From Prolixibacteraceae bacterium (GTDB lineage: Bacteria > Bacteroidota > Bacteroidia > Bacteroidales > Prolixibacteraceae), in contig JAQUIJ010000003.1 in assembly GCA_028683385.1 (NCBI GenBank), positions 372,001 through 436,000 of the forward strand: a stretch of 64,000 nucleotides of DNA. Direction: 5' to 3'. Shown piece after piece: positions 34,875 through 43,482 of this stretch; within the stretch, counting starts at the first letter, position 1, and every line of letters starts with the position of its first letter. The notes under the pieces were generated by a model, which was given only the letters and a program-made list of their open reading frames with translations, did no database searches and was not told the DNA's origin. A program made the translations under genes and the position numbers.

Positions 34875-35996
34875 TTAAATCCTGAAGAAAATTTTTCTTC
34901 GATTCAACCAGTAGCACAGACCCCATTCAGCGGCTAATATAACAAGGCTGGTAACTAAATTCAGAATAAATTCAGAAGCGCCTGTCCATTGAAGAATGCC
35001 TTTTGAGAAAATGGCAATGAAATCGTTGACCCACTGACTACCTACTGTTTGAAAGAAAATGTAAATAAAGATCGAATTTGTTCCTACAACCGTAAAGATA
35101 AAAATCCAATTTTTGTATCCTTTAATGTCAATCAGCCAGTAACTTAGTGCCAGGCCAATCAGGGCCCATCCGCCCGAGGTAAAAACAAATGAAGAAGTTG
35201 CAATTCGTTTGATGATCGGAGTAATGCCTGTCAAATCGAGACCGTAGCCAATAAACAGCGAAATGCCTCCCACGATTAAGAGTGTTTTGAATTTGCATTT
35301 TTGGCTAACATCTTTGATCAGTAACTGTCCGGCTAAAACTCCCCAGATGGTGTTTGCTGCTGTTGGAATACAATTGATTGCGACCCAACCTCCGCCATTA
35401 TTCAACTTGCCCATTAAAATCATATCCATCCAGCTTCCAAAGTTTTTGTCGATTACCCAGGGCTGATTAAAACCTTCAATCTGAAAATTACGGTAAATAA
35501 GATCGGTTATCAGCAAAAGTAAAAGTGAAACAGCAAGTTGCACCTTAATCGGATACTTCATCAGGAAGTAGGCAATTGGTATGGTAACCGAAAGTTGCGA
35601 GAGTACTCCCCAAAGTTCCCAAACCAGTTTTTTGCTGTATCCGCACTGAAGTCCCACACCAAAAGCCAGCAGGATGAACGCTCTTTGAATAATGTGTCGG
35701 GTTATAGTGCCGCGAGATTCGCCTTTCGCCATTCGGTTTCGGTACGAAAAGGGCATTGCAACTCCAACAATGAACATGAAGAATGGCTGAATTAAATCCC
35801 AAAATCGAAGTCCGTGCCAGGGATGATGCTCAAATTGAATAAAGAAATGCTCCAAAAATGTACCACGTATTGGATCCTGAACAAGCGTCCACCAGAGTCC
35901 TGTTCCTTCGGCAACCAAAAGAAACATGGTCAATCCACGAAAAAAATCGAGAGAAAGCAAACGCGAAGATGAATTTTCGGGGGGATTCTGCATCAT
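34875..35996 (-). CDS. DUF5009/acyltransferase-3-like membrane protein
   Basis: A 373-residue integral membrane protein with about ten hydrophobic helices. The N-terminus SSRLLSLDFFRGLTMFLLV and the following WDLIQPFFMFIVGVAMPFS match the DUF5009 or heparan-alpha-glucosaminide N-acetyltransferase-like group. These proteins move acetyl groups across the membrane onto amino sugars. A GH42 gene upstream and the amino-sugar genes downstream, on the same strand, agree with a role in glycan processing. The His-rich loop FIQFEHHPWHGLRFWD may hold the catalytic histidine. The substrate is unknown. Confidence 0.75.
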   Translation of the reverse strand: MMQNPPENSSSRLLSLDFFRGLTMFLLVAEGTGLWWTLVQDPIRGTFLEHFFIQFEHHPWHGLRFWDLIQPFFMFIVGVAMPFSYRNRMAKGESRGTITRHIIQRAFILLAFGVGLQCGYSKKLVWELWGVLSQLSVTIPIAYFLMKYPIKVQLAVSLLLLLITDLIYRNFQIEGFNQPWVIDKNFGSWMDMILMGKLNNGGGWVAINCIPTAANTIWGVLAGQLLIKDVSQKCKFKTLLIVGGISLFIGYGLDLTGITPIIKRIATSSFVFTSGGWALIGLALSYWLIDIKGYKNWIFIFTVVGTNSIFIYIFFQTVGSQWVNDFIAIFSKGILQWTGASEFILNLVTSLVILAAEWGLCYWLNRRKIFFRI

Positions 35997-36077
35997 CTGG
36001 CAAAAGGTTTAGTTAGAAATCAAATGTAATTATTTCAATTGACCGAAAGATCAATCTGGAAATGGAATTTCAATGTT

Positions 36078-36120
36078 AAAGAACAATCACTGCGGTTCAA
36101 AATAGCAGTGATTGTTCTTT
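36078..36120 (-). terminator. Terminator after the GH42 gene, 16-bp perfect stem
   Basis: AAAGAACAATCACTGC at 36078 pairs exactly with the segment 36105-36120 around an 11-base loop. It lies 20 bases past the GH42 stop. The T tail on the minus strand is short (CTTTAAC). Confidence 0.7.
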
Positions 36121-36139
36121 AATATTTGTTGTTACAACA

Positions 36140-38239
36140 CTAGTTTTCTTCCACAATCAGCACATCCCAAGGTTCAATTTCGAGGGTCGCTCCTGCAACA
36201 ACAGCTTTTCCTGAAGTCAACTCATTACCCGCTTTGTGTGGATAGATCAAACTTGATTTTTGCGAAGTATAATTGTAATAGTAATGTACTTTTTTGCCTG
36301 CATCGTTCACTCCGCTCTTGGTTATGAGTGGCCAGTGCAAGTCCTGGTCAACCGTTTTAATTCCGGCACGTTCCATTTCCTGAAGAATCAGTTTTTCCTG
36401 AATGAGGTCTGAAACTCCGGTTCCTTCGTACAGCAAAGTTCCCTTCCCGAAGTTATTGATCGTGATTGCCGGATATTTTCCGAAGTATTGATGATCGTAA
36501 TAAGCCAAAGGTTTGGCGGTTTCGGTAATCAGGTATTCGCCCCAGTCGTAAACTTTGTTCGAGGCTTCGTCAACCTTAAACGGATTGTCTTTCAGGCTTA
36601 ATTCCTTGAAATTAGTGAATTCCTGATAATAGAATCCGCAGGCTTTGCGAAGCGGCCCGGGAGCCAGCATTGGGCGAACCATGGAGTTTTCGTCGCAGAA
36701 GCCGCTTTTGAATTGCATAATCACATGCCCGCCATTTTCGACATACTTGCTGATTTTATTGAGCAAATCGTCGCTGGCAATGTACAAAGCTGGAATAATG
36801 ACCAGATCGTAATTCTCGAACTTCGCATTTTCAGGAAAGATAAAATCTACTCCCACGTTATTTCTGAAAAGTACCTTGTGAAATTGTCCAACCAGTTCGT
36901 TGCGGTAAATGTTTGAAGAGCCGCCCCACATATCCTGTTTGGCATTTTTGAACGGCATTACATTCAAGGCTGCATTGGCATCGTGACTGAATAAAATAGC
37001 AACTTTATTGGTGATTTTCAGGTTAACCAACTTCTTGCCAAATTGCTGAAGTTCGTGTGCCGTTTTCGAATATTCGGCATAGGCGCGGTTGGGTTGCAGG
37101 TCGTGCGACAAAACACCTTTCCAGTAGGTTTCCTGTCCGTAATGAATCGAGTGCCAGTGCCAGTATTCAACCATATTGGCACCCGAACCCATGTGAGCAT
37201 AAACGTTCATTCGCAATTGACCTTCGTATGGAGGCATTTGCGATTTCGAATCCCAGCCAATGGTTTGCGCATTGGTTTCGGTAATCAGGTAGTTTTTCAT
37301 TTTTACCGAACGGAAGAAATCGCCGGAAAAAGCAATTTCATCGCCAGTCAGGTTGTCCTGAGAACCATGATACACATTCACAGCCATGATGTCCATCTTT
37401 TTTGAACTTTCGATCTGGTCGATATCCTGAACTGATGGCATAAAACAATGAGTAATAAACTGATCGGGACGTTTGTATTCGCTCACAATTCCGGCTTGCC
37501 AGGTCAGGTAATCGGCCACAGTTTTGCGTTTAAAACGCTCCCATTCCAGTTTGTATGCGGTGTTGGTTACGCCGTCTTTCTCCGGAAATTCGTCCCAGCC
37601 GTTCATGGTCATTCCCCAGTAATTGAGACCCCATATTTTATTCAGGTTTTCGGTTGTTCCGAATTTTTTCTTCAGGTAATCGATAAAGCTGATGTGAAAA
37701 TCGTAGTTGTTCACGCCGTACGAAGTCGTTTCATTGTCGACCTGATACCCAATAATGGCGGGATGTTTAGCGTAATGTTCCATCATCTTCCGGATAATCC
37801 GTTCAGAATAAAACAGGAAAGTTGGGTTGGTGATGTCCATATTTTGGCGAATTCCGTAATAAGCTTTGGCTCCTCTTTCATAGTCAACCAGCACTTCCGG
37901 ATGTTTGTGCCACAACCATGCAGGCATCGAATAGGTAGGTGTGCCGAGAATGACTTTGATTCCGTTGGCATGCAGTCCATCTATGATTCGATCCATCCAC
38001 GCGAAATCGAATTCACCCTCGCGTGGCTCGAATAAACTCCAGGTCGATTCGCCCAAACGAACCACCGACATTCCCGATTCTTTCATCAACTTCAGGTCTT
38101 CGGCAAGTCGGTCGGTTGGCATATATTCCTGGTAATAAGCTGCTCCATAGAGCACATTATCCATTTTTAGTGGTTGTGCTTTAAGCGTTGCGGTAAAAGT
38201 CAGGAGTAAAAAAAGCAGAAAGAGATTTTTCATGATCAA
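36140..38239 (-). CDS. Exported GH42-type beta-galactosidase
   Basis: A 699-residue enzyme (697 from the Met at 38233) with a signal peptide (FLLLTFTATLKAQ). The barrel begins at VLYGAAYYQEYMP. The acid/base Glu170 is in YQVDNETTSYG and the nucleophile Glu321 in LITETNAQTIGW. After it come the GH42 trimerisation domain (YDLVIIPALYIASDD, NGGHVIMQFKSGF) and a short beta domain. It should act on beta-galactosides, in the periplasm or on the surface. There is no T9SS sorting tail. It is a single gene with its own terminator, upstream of a DUF5009 gene on the same strand. Confidence 0.88.
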   Translation of the reverse strand: MIMKNLFLLFLLLTFTATLKAQPLKMDNVLYGAAYYQEYMPTDRLAEDLKLMKESGMSVVRLGESTWSLFEPREGEFDFAWMDRIIDGLHANGIKVILGTPTYSMPAWLWHKHPEVLVDYERGAKAYYGIRQNMDITNPTFLFYSERIIRKMMEHYAKHPAIIGYQVDNETTSYGVNNYDFHISFIDYLKKKFGTTENLNKIWGLNYWGMTMNGWDEFPEKDGVTNTAYKLEWERFKRKTVADYLTWQAGIVSEYKRPDQFITHCFMPSVQDIDQIESSKKMDIMAVNVYHGSQDNLTGDEIAFSGDFFRSVKMKNYLITETNAQTIGWDSKSQMPPYEGQLRMNVYAHMGSGANMVEYWHWHSIHYGQETYWKGVLSHDLQPNRAYAEYSKTAHELQQFGKKLVNLKITNKVAILFSHDANAALNVMPFKNAKQDMWGGSSNIYRNELVGQFHKVLFRNNVGVDFIFPENAKFENYDLVIIPALYIASDDLLNKISKYVENGGHVIMQFKSGFCDENSMVRPMLAPGPLRKACGFYYQEFTNFKELSLKDNPFKVDEASNKVYDWGEYLITETAKPLAYYDHQYFGKYPAITINNFGKGTLLYEGTGVSDLIQEKLILQEMERAGIKTVDQDLHWPLITKSGVNDAGKKVHYYYNYTSQKSSLIYPHKAGNELTSGKAVVAGATLEIEPWDVLIVEEN

Positions 38240-38353
38240 ATCGTTTTAGTTAGTCAGAGTAGGACAAATATAACCAATAGACGGTAAATGGTTAACAAAC
38301 ACTTATTTTGAATTTAAATTATATGAATGACCGTAACTTTACCTAATGAGTTT

Positions 38354-38368
38354 GGCCGGCGACCGGCC
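38354..38368. repeat. Short GC palindrome (GGCCGG/CCGGCC)
   Basis: GGCCGG and CCGGCC flank CGA. It directly precedes the multi-helix element at 38370 and is probably part of the same composite repeat. Confidence 0.6.
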
Positions 38369-38369
38369 T

Positions 38370-38486
38370 CGTCCGGTGAGCCGAAAAACAAGTGAAGATG
38401 GCGTTAAAAAATCTTTTCTGTTTGAGCCGCAGGCGAGTTTAAAAGATTTTAGCCATCGAACGCAAGTTTTTCGTGCGAAGTGGACG
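38370..38486. repeat. Long multi-helix inverted-repeat element (117 bp)
   Basis: Nested arms pair in register. CGTCC (38370) pairs with GGACG (38482), CGAAAAAC (38382) with GTTTTTCG (38466), GATGGC (38397) with GCCATC (38452) and AAAATCTTTT (38408) with AAAAGATTTT (38441). Internal loops separate the helices and a 23-base apical part closes them. The pattern of conserved helices with unequal internal loops resembles a structured RNA or a folded mobile repeat rather than a terminator. No gene overlaps it. Confidence 0.7.
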
Positions 38487-38504
38487 TAGCCTTGACTTTT
38501 TTTG

Positions 38505-38562
38505 ATTCCTTTTTTGTGTCAAGACAAAAAAGGAATTGGGGTTGTGGGGCAAAGCCCCACAA
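38505..38562. repeat. Two adjacent hairpins (12-bp and 9-bp stems)
   Basis: ATTCCTTTTTTG/CAAAAAAGGAAT (38505-38536) and TTGTGGGGC/GCCCCACAA (38542-38562, AAA loop) follow the element at 38370 by 18 bases. Strings like these are familiar to me as intergenic repeats in Bacteroidota, which is a recollection and not checked. They overlap the unlikely upstream start of the TauE-type gene. Confidence 0.65.
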
Positions 38563-38675
38563 AGCTTATTCATTTAGGTATTTTATCGGATATTCATTTT
38601 AAATTATTTCCGTGCTCAATCCGACTTTGTTTCACAGGCTTTTCACATATTTGTAGCTTCTGTAAAAATTCAAGG

Positions 38676-39440
38676 ATGTCACTTTTCAACGAAATGCTCA
38701 TTTTTATGGCAGCAGTTGCTGCCGGCTTCATTAACGCTATTGCTGGTGGTGGAACGTTGGTAAGTTTTCCAGTTTTGCTGGCAGTTGGGATTTCGCCGGT
38801 AGTTGCCAATGTTACCAACACGGTTGCTCTTGTACCTGGAACAATCGGGGGAATGTGGTCGCAGCGCAAAGATTTTAAATCTCAATACGAACGATTACTA
38901 AAACTGCTTCCTGTCGCTGTCATAGGTGGTATTGTTGGCGGCTTACTCCTTCTAAATACCAGCGAAAGTTCGTTCCGGAGTATTATTCCTTACCTCATTT
39001 TAGCGGCAACACTATTGCTTGCAGCTCAGGTAAAAATTAAGAACTGGGTGGTTGCGCGTATTGGTCATGCTCATTCCGAGCGTCACAATCCAATGCTTAT
39101 GTTGTCGCTGGTAATACTTGCGGCCATTTACGGAGGCTATTTTGGCGCCGGGCTGGGTGTTATTTTGATGGCAGTTCTGGGTTATGTGACCGACGATTCG
39201 ATGACCCGGCTGAATTTTCTGAAACAAGCTCTCGCATTTGCAATCAATCTGGCAGCAGCTATTTATTTTGCTTTCTCCGGAAAAGTGGATTGGATGGTGG
39301 CTTTTGTCATGATTTTTGGATCGCTTGCAGGTGGTTTAATCGGTGGTAAACTAGCCGGAAAAATAAAACCCGAACTTCTGCGCTGGATTGTTGTGAGTGC
39401 CGGATTGATTGCGTCGGTAATTTTCTTCCTGAAGAAATAA
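38676..39440 (+). CDS. TauE/SafE family sulfite/organosulfonate exporter-like protein
   Basis: A 254-residue integral membrane protein with about eight helices. The start at 38676 (MSLFNEMLIFMAAVAAGFIN) is chosen because the longer frame runs back into the repeat hairpins at 38505. GxxxGFINAIAGGGTLVSFPVL and the second-half copy GGYFGAGLGVILMAVLG are the two family repeats. Members export small anions such as sulfite or sulfoacetate. It is 9 bp upstream of an ACT-domain gene, probably co-transcribed. The substrate is unknown. Confidence 0.85.
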   Translation: MSLFNEMLIFMAAVAAGFINAIAGGGTLVSFPVLLAVGISPVVANVTNTVALVPGTIGGMWSQRKDFKSQYERLLKLLPVAVIGGIVGGLLLLNTSESSFRSIIPYLILAATLLLAAQVKIKNWVVARIGHAHSERHNPMLMLSLVILAAIYGGYFGAGLGVILMAVLGYVTDDSMTRLNFLKQALAFAINLAAAIYFAFSGKVDWMVAFVMIFGSLAGGLIGGKLAGKIKPELLRWIVVSAGLIASVIFFLKK

Positions 39441-39449
39441 AGTAAAAAG

Positions 39450-39842
39450 ATGACAGTAGAACCCAACCTCCAGACTATTCTGAAATCTATGAACCCCATT
39501 TTTCATGAGGGTGAATATGTTTTCTGCACAGTGGAAAACACTGAAGCAATTGATCCGAACGATCTGGTAATGACCTTCAGGGAAACGGAAGGAACAACAC
39601 TTATTATCAGGAAGGAAACGGCTGACAAACTAAATTTGAAGTACGACTTTATTGCAGCCTGGATTTCGCTGATGGTTCATTCATCGCTGGAAGCGGTGGG
39701 ATTGACAGCTTCATTTTCTACTGCACTTGCCGATGAGGGAATCAGTTGTAATGTAGTTGCAGGATATTATCACGACCACCTATTCATAAAACACAGCGAT
39801 TCGCAAAAAGCAATTGCTGTGCTTGAGAAATTATCGCTCTAA
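39450..39842 (+). CDS. ACT domain-containing protein (DUF2241-like)
   Basis: A 130-residue protein made of two ACT-like halves. The first begins LQTILKSMNPIFHEGEYVFC, the pattern of the DUF2241/ACT_3 group. The second holds WISLMVHSSLEAVGLTASFS and NVVAGYYHDHLFI. ACT domains usually bind amino acids, so a small sensor or chaperone role is likely. It follows the TauE-type gene by 9 bp. No enzymatic domain is attached. Confidence 0.8.
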   Translation: MTVEPNLQTILKSMNPIFHEGEYVFCTVENTEAIDPNDLVMTFRETEGTTLIIRKETADKLNLKYDFIAAWISLMVHSSLEAVGLTASFSTALADEGISCNVVAGYYHDHLFIKHSDSQKAIAVLEKLSL

Positions 39843-39885
39843 AATTTTATCTTTGGATTTAAGATAATTAAATCTGACTTACTTC

Positions 39886-40698
39886 ATGAGGATTTTAATC
39901 ACTTCCCTTTTTCTAATGTTTTCGGTTGGCTCTTTTGGCCAATTATTTCCGAAGCTTCCTGAATTCAGAGGAAATATTGAAAAAGTGACTGAAAAACAAT
40001 ACGGCAAAGAACAGATTCCGAATAAAAAAGATTCATCGGTATTTAAGCCCGGGAAATATTCAGGATGGAAATATACCTTTCTTTTTGATGAGAATTCGAA
40101 ACTGAAAAGCAGAAAAAACTCTTTCCGTAATAATGTTTTGACTGAATACACTTACCAGCGAAATAAAATTGGCGACCGTAATATTGAACGTGAAATCATT
40201 GAAAGAGACAATGAAGGACATGCTGGCGACTTTGTTGAGTATGAAAATTTCGTTGATTTGGATGGGCGGATAACAAAGGTGAATTATTGGGTTGGTAATC
40301 ATCAAAAACAGACCCGCGAATTATTTATGATCGAGACGAATGCGGTGTATAAAGAAGGGAAGCTGATATCGTTTACTCGCCACAATGTTAACGATGCGGG
40401 TGTTATGGATTCTGGGGAAAGATGTGAGTTATTCTATGATTCGGCAAATCGCATAGTCAGGATTGAACGAAAAGACATTGAGTCAGATCTGAAGACAGAG
40501 CTTTCGTATTCCTTAAATCCAAATGGTTATTTGGATCATTATTCAATTGATTTATTAGTTGGGTTGCCCGTTTATGGCAAAAATCCAACACAGAATATCT
40601 ACTACAAATGCGACAGCCATGGGAATTGGGTGAAGAAGTACACGCTTGCAGATCAAGAAATGATTATTGAAGCCAAAAGGAAAATCAAGTACAAATAG
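39886..40698 (+). CDS. Exported protein of unknown function, YD-repeat-like
   Basis: A 270-residue protein with a signal peptide (MRILITSLFLMFSVGSFG). The mature part is a series of short beta-hairpin units such as YTYQRNKIGDRN, ITKVNYWVG, RIVRIERKD and GNWVKKYTL. They recall loose YD/RHS-type or WG-type repeats in Bacteroidota surface proteins. No catalytic motif stands out. It lies 44 bp downstream of the ACT gene and 37 bp upstream of a GNAT gene. Confidence 0.6.
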   Translation: MRILITSLFLMFSVGSFGQLFPKLPEFRGNIEKVTEKQYGKEQIPNKKDSSVFKPGKYSGWKYTFLFDENSKLKSRKNSFRNNVLTEYTYQRNKIGDRNIEREIIERDNEGHAGDFVEYENFVDLDGRITKVNYWVGNHQKQTRELFMIETNAVYKEGKLISFTRHNVNDAGVMDSGERCELFYDSANRIVRIERKDIESDLKTELSYSLNPNGYLDHYSIDLLVGLPVYGKNPTQNIYYKCDSHGNWVKKYTLADQEMIIEAKRKIKYK

Positions 40699-40734
40699 TT
40701 TATTTTCAGGCGAAACACACAAAACACAAATTAC

Positions 40735-41289
40735 ATGTCAACTGATCTCATTCAGATTAACTCTGATCGATTGCTTTTGCGATCGATACAAATCGAAGAT
40801 GCTGATTCCATCTTTTTATATCGGTCAAATGCTGTTGTGAATCAATATCAAGGTTGGATTCCAAAAACGATTGAGGATGTACATAACTTCATAATTAATA
40901 AAGTTTCGACTGAAATTAACCAACCCGGTACCTGGTTTCAGTTTGTGATCATCGAAAAGGAATATAGCAAAATAATTGGTGATATTGGCGTTCACTTCCT
41001 TGCTTCAGATGCTTTTCTGGTTGAGTTGGGATGTACGCTAAGTCAGGAATATCAGGGCAAAGGTTACGCTTTTGAAGCGGTAAAAGCAGCAATCAATTAC
41101 ATCTTCGATGAGTTGGGCAAACACCGGATTGTAGTGTCTATTGATTCACGAAACCTGCCTTCAATCAGACTGATTGAACGTTTGGGATTTCGTAAAAAAG
41201 GACTTGTGAAAGAAAATTCAGAGCTAAACGGGGAATGGGTCGACGATCTGATTTATGCTGTGTTGAAGGATGAATGGATGAGCACTTAA
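40735..41289 (+). CDS. GNAT family N-acetyltransferase (RimJ/RimL-like)
   Basis: A 184-residue acetyltransferase. Motif A, with acetyl-CoA binding, reads SQEYQGKGYAFEAVKAAINY. Motif B is RIVVSIDSRNLPSIRLIERLGF. The N-terminal LLLRSIQIEDADSIF is typical of the Acetyltransf_3 group, which includes ribosomal-protein and aminoglycoside-type enzymes. The substrate cannot be predicted. It converges on the GH2 gene across a shared hairpin. Confidence 0.85.
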   Translation: MSTDLIQINSDRLLLRSIQIEDADSIFLYRSNAVVNQYQGWIPKTIEDVHNFIINKVSTEINQPGTWFQFVIIEKEYSKIIGDIGVHFLASDAFLVELGCTLSQEYQGKGYAFEAVKAAINYIFDELGKHRIVVSIDSRNLPSIRLIERLGFRKKGLVKENSELNGEWVDDLIYAVLKDEWMST

Positions 41290-41297
41290 AACATCAA

Positions 41298-41333
41298 CCC
41301 CGAAATACCTGACAAGCGGCAGATATTTCGGGG
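41298..41333. terminator. Bidirectional terminator between GNAT and GH2 genes
   Basis: CCCCGAAATA and TATTTCGGGG form a 10-bp stem with a 16-base loop, placed between converging genes 9 bases after the GNAT stop. T tails are weak on both sides. Confidence 0.5.
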
Positions 41334-41361
41334 TAACAACTAAATTTATGAGCTGATTTCT

Positions 41362-43197
41362 TTATTTTTTCAGGACTTGCTTGTATTCCAGTTCCTTTTG
41401 TTTGTAGAAATCCTGAAGTACATAGAATGCTTTCTTTTTGGTGCCGTTCTGCCCGATCAAACCTTTTCGGTTCCATCCATCCTGAATATTGGTTAACATG
41501 CGTTTAGGTGAACGGAAGTCGCACAAAATCCATGGTGTCAATCCGCGAAATTGCGGAATTTTTGAGAGCATTGGCAATGTCCGTTTATACAAATCTTCCT
41601 GATATTCTTCAGTCCAGCGCGTTAAAATATCGCCATGAAGCCCTTGTAGCGCCCCGGCTCCAAATTCGCTGATCATCACTGGTTTGTTGTATTTAATTAC
41701 CCAGTTAATCCGGTCGCATTTTTCGGGCAGGCCATCGTACCAACCGACATATTCGTTGAAATTTACAATGTCAACATATTCAGCAAACGGATCTTCCACC
41801 ACTTTGTCGTTCGGATTGCTGTTGCCATGAACTTCCAATGCGGCCGAAATCAGGCGGGTATCATCCAGCGATAGGGCATGTTCTGCCAGTTTGCGCAAGA
41901 AGTTAGTTCGTGCTTCGCTTACCGGAGTCTCGTTTGCCATCGACCAAATGATGACACTGGCCCTATTTTTATCGCGGGTAATTTCATCAGTCAGTTGCTG
42001 TTGTGCATTGGTATAAGTATCCGGATTATCCCACAAAATGGTCCAGTACACCGGGTTTTCTTCCCAAACCAGTATTCCCAGTTCATCGGCCACTCTCGCC
42101 ATATTTTCGTTGTGCGGATAATGAGCCAGTCTCACGTAATTGCAATTCAGTTCTTTAGCCCATCCGAGTAACATTTGTGCATCTTCTCTGGAATATGCGC
42201 GTCCGCCCCGCATCGCGTTTTCTTCGTGAATGCAAATGCCACGTAGGAAAACAGATTTTCCGTTGAGTAAAATATCGGTTCCTTTTGTTTCAATTGTCCG
42301 AAAGCCAATACGCTCTGTTACTTTGTCGGTAGCAGAAGCAACTGTTACATCATACAGTTTGGGGTTTTCGGGCGACCACAAACTTAGATTCTTCACAGGA
42401 ATTGAAAAATTGGCGACTCCGTTTTCGTCGGTATTAATGGTTGCGGTTTGTTTTATCTCCGGAATTTCAATTTTTATGGATTGACTTTTCTGAGCTCCAT
42501 CCAATTTTACCATTCCTGAAATTTCAGCAGAAGATCCTTTTTTCAATTGAATCTTGTAATCGGCAATAAATGTAGCAGGAACTTCAACCACATCAACATC
42601 GCGGGTAATGCCGCCATAGTTCCACCAATCGGTATTGAGCGTGGGTACCGCTTCGCGTTTGCGTTTGTTGTCGACTTTTACCACAATCGAGTTGTTTTCA
42701 TCTTTCAGCAACGAAGTAATTTCGTAGTCGAACGGAGTAAAACCGCCAATGTGTTTTCCTAGTTTCTTGCCATTCAGGTAAACATCCGTTTCGTAATTAG
42801 ATGCGCCAAAATGAATAAATACCCGGTTGTCGGCTGCCGATTTTTTATAACTGAAAAGCTTGCGGTACCAGATTGTTCCTTCATAGTAAAGCAATTTATC
42901 GTCCTGCGAATTCCAGTCCCCGGGAACCATCAATGTTGGACATTTGTCGAAATCGTATTCAAGCATTTGTGATTTATCCGTTTGGTGCTGGTCGAGGAAA
43001 AATCCTGATGTAGGATTCGGGTTTTGATCGGCTGGCTGATACCGGTAATCGTAATAACCGGTTTCGTACGGATCAATGATGTAATTCCACTTACCGTTAA
43101 GCGAAAAGGTTTTTCGCCCCGGAATATTGGTCATTGCCTGCTGTGCATTCGAGTACATCGCCGACATTACCATCAAAAGAATAATTAGTTTTTTCAT
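41362..43197 (-). CDS. Exported GH2 family glycosidase (beta-glucuronidase/galactosidase type)
   Basis: A 611-residue enzyme. The start at 43197 gives the signal peptide KKLIILLMVMSAMYSNAQ; the frame to 43329 adds 44 implausible residues. An N-terminal jelly-roll (YEGTIWYRKLFSY, NYETDVYLNGKKLGKHIGGF), an Ig-like domain and the barrel follow in order. The acid/base Glu423 is in WSMANET and the nucleophile Glu511 in MISEFGAGAL. The short barrel (ending soon after RFRGLTPWILCDFRSP) resembles beta-glucuronidases more than large LacZ enzymes. There is no T9SS sorting tail. Exact specificity is open. Confidence 0.88.
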   Translation of the reverse strand: MKKLIILLMVMSAMYSNAQQAMTNIPGRKTFSLNGKWNYIIDPYETGYYDYRYQPADQNPNPTSGFFLDQHQTDKSQMLEYDFDKCPTLMVPGDWNSQDDKLLYYEGTIWYRKLFSYKKSAADNRVFIHFGASNYETDVYLNGKKLGKHIGGFTPFDYEITSLLKDENNSIVVKVDNKRKREAVPTLNTDWWNYGGITRDVDVVEVPATFIADYKIQLKKGSSAEISGMVKLDGAQKSQSIKIEIPEIKQTATINTDENGVANFSIPVKNLSLWSPENPKLYDVTVASATDKVTERIGFRTIETKGTDILLNGKSVFLRGICIHEENAMRGGRAYSREDAQMLLGWAKELNCNYVRLAHYPHNENMARVADELGILVWEENPVYWTILWDNPDTYTNAQQQLTDEITRDKNRASVIIWSMANETPVSEARTNFLRKLAEHALSLDDTRLISAALEVHGNSNPNDKVVEDPFAEYVDIVNFNEYVGWYDGLPEKCDRINWVIKYNKPVMISEFGAGALQGLHGDILTRWTEEYQEDLYKRTLPMLSKIPQFRGLTPWILCDFRSPKRMLTNIQDGWNRKGLIGQNGTKKKAFYVLQDFYKQKELEYKQVLKK

Positions 43198-43435
43198 TGT
43201 TAGGATATAAATTGTTGGTTTGCGATAAATCTGAATCAAAAATACCGATTTGTCGGATGCGCACAAGAGAATGTGTGAAATGATTTGGCTGGTTACTTGA
43301 TCTTTTGAACCCACTGTTGCAGCCTCCAATTCTGTCAGGTTTCGAAAATCTGACAGGGGTAAACAACCGCTGCATTTGTTTGAAAATGAGATTTAGCAAA
43401 GGAATGATGTGCTGGTAAATATTATGGCAAAAGAT

Positions 43436-43443
43436 TAACTTTG
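43436..43443 (+). promoter_or_regulatory. -7 promoter element for the gene at 43483
   Basis: TAACTTTG matches TAnnTTTG and lies 39 bases before the ATG. No TTTG box is visible at -33. Confidence 0.45.
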
Positions 43444-43482
43444 GAATAAGAATAATATAATTGTAATTCAAAAAGTTGAAAT

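Noticed and set aside
37448-38035. 195-codon frame antisense to the GH42 gene
   Set aside because: It is a shadow of the well-supported GH42 reading frame, with no family features of its own. Similar long shadows over mfd and dxr were dismissed for the same reason.
33266-43197. Polysaccharide utilisation locus
   Set aside because: Glycosidases and a ROK regulator are present, but no SusC, SusD or hybrid two-component regulator, and the genes are on different strands with separate terminators.
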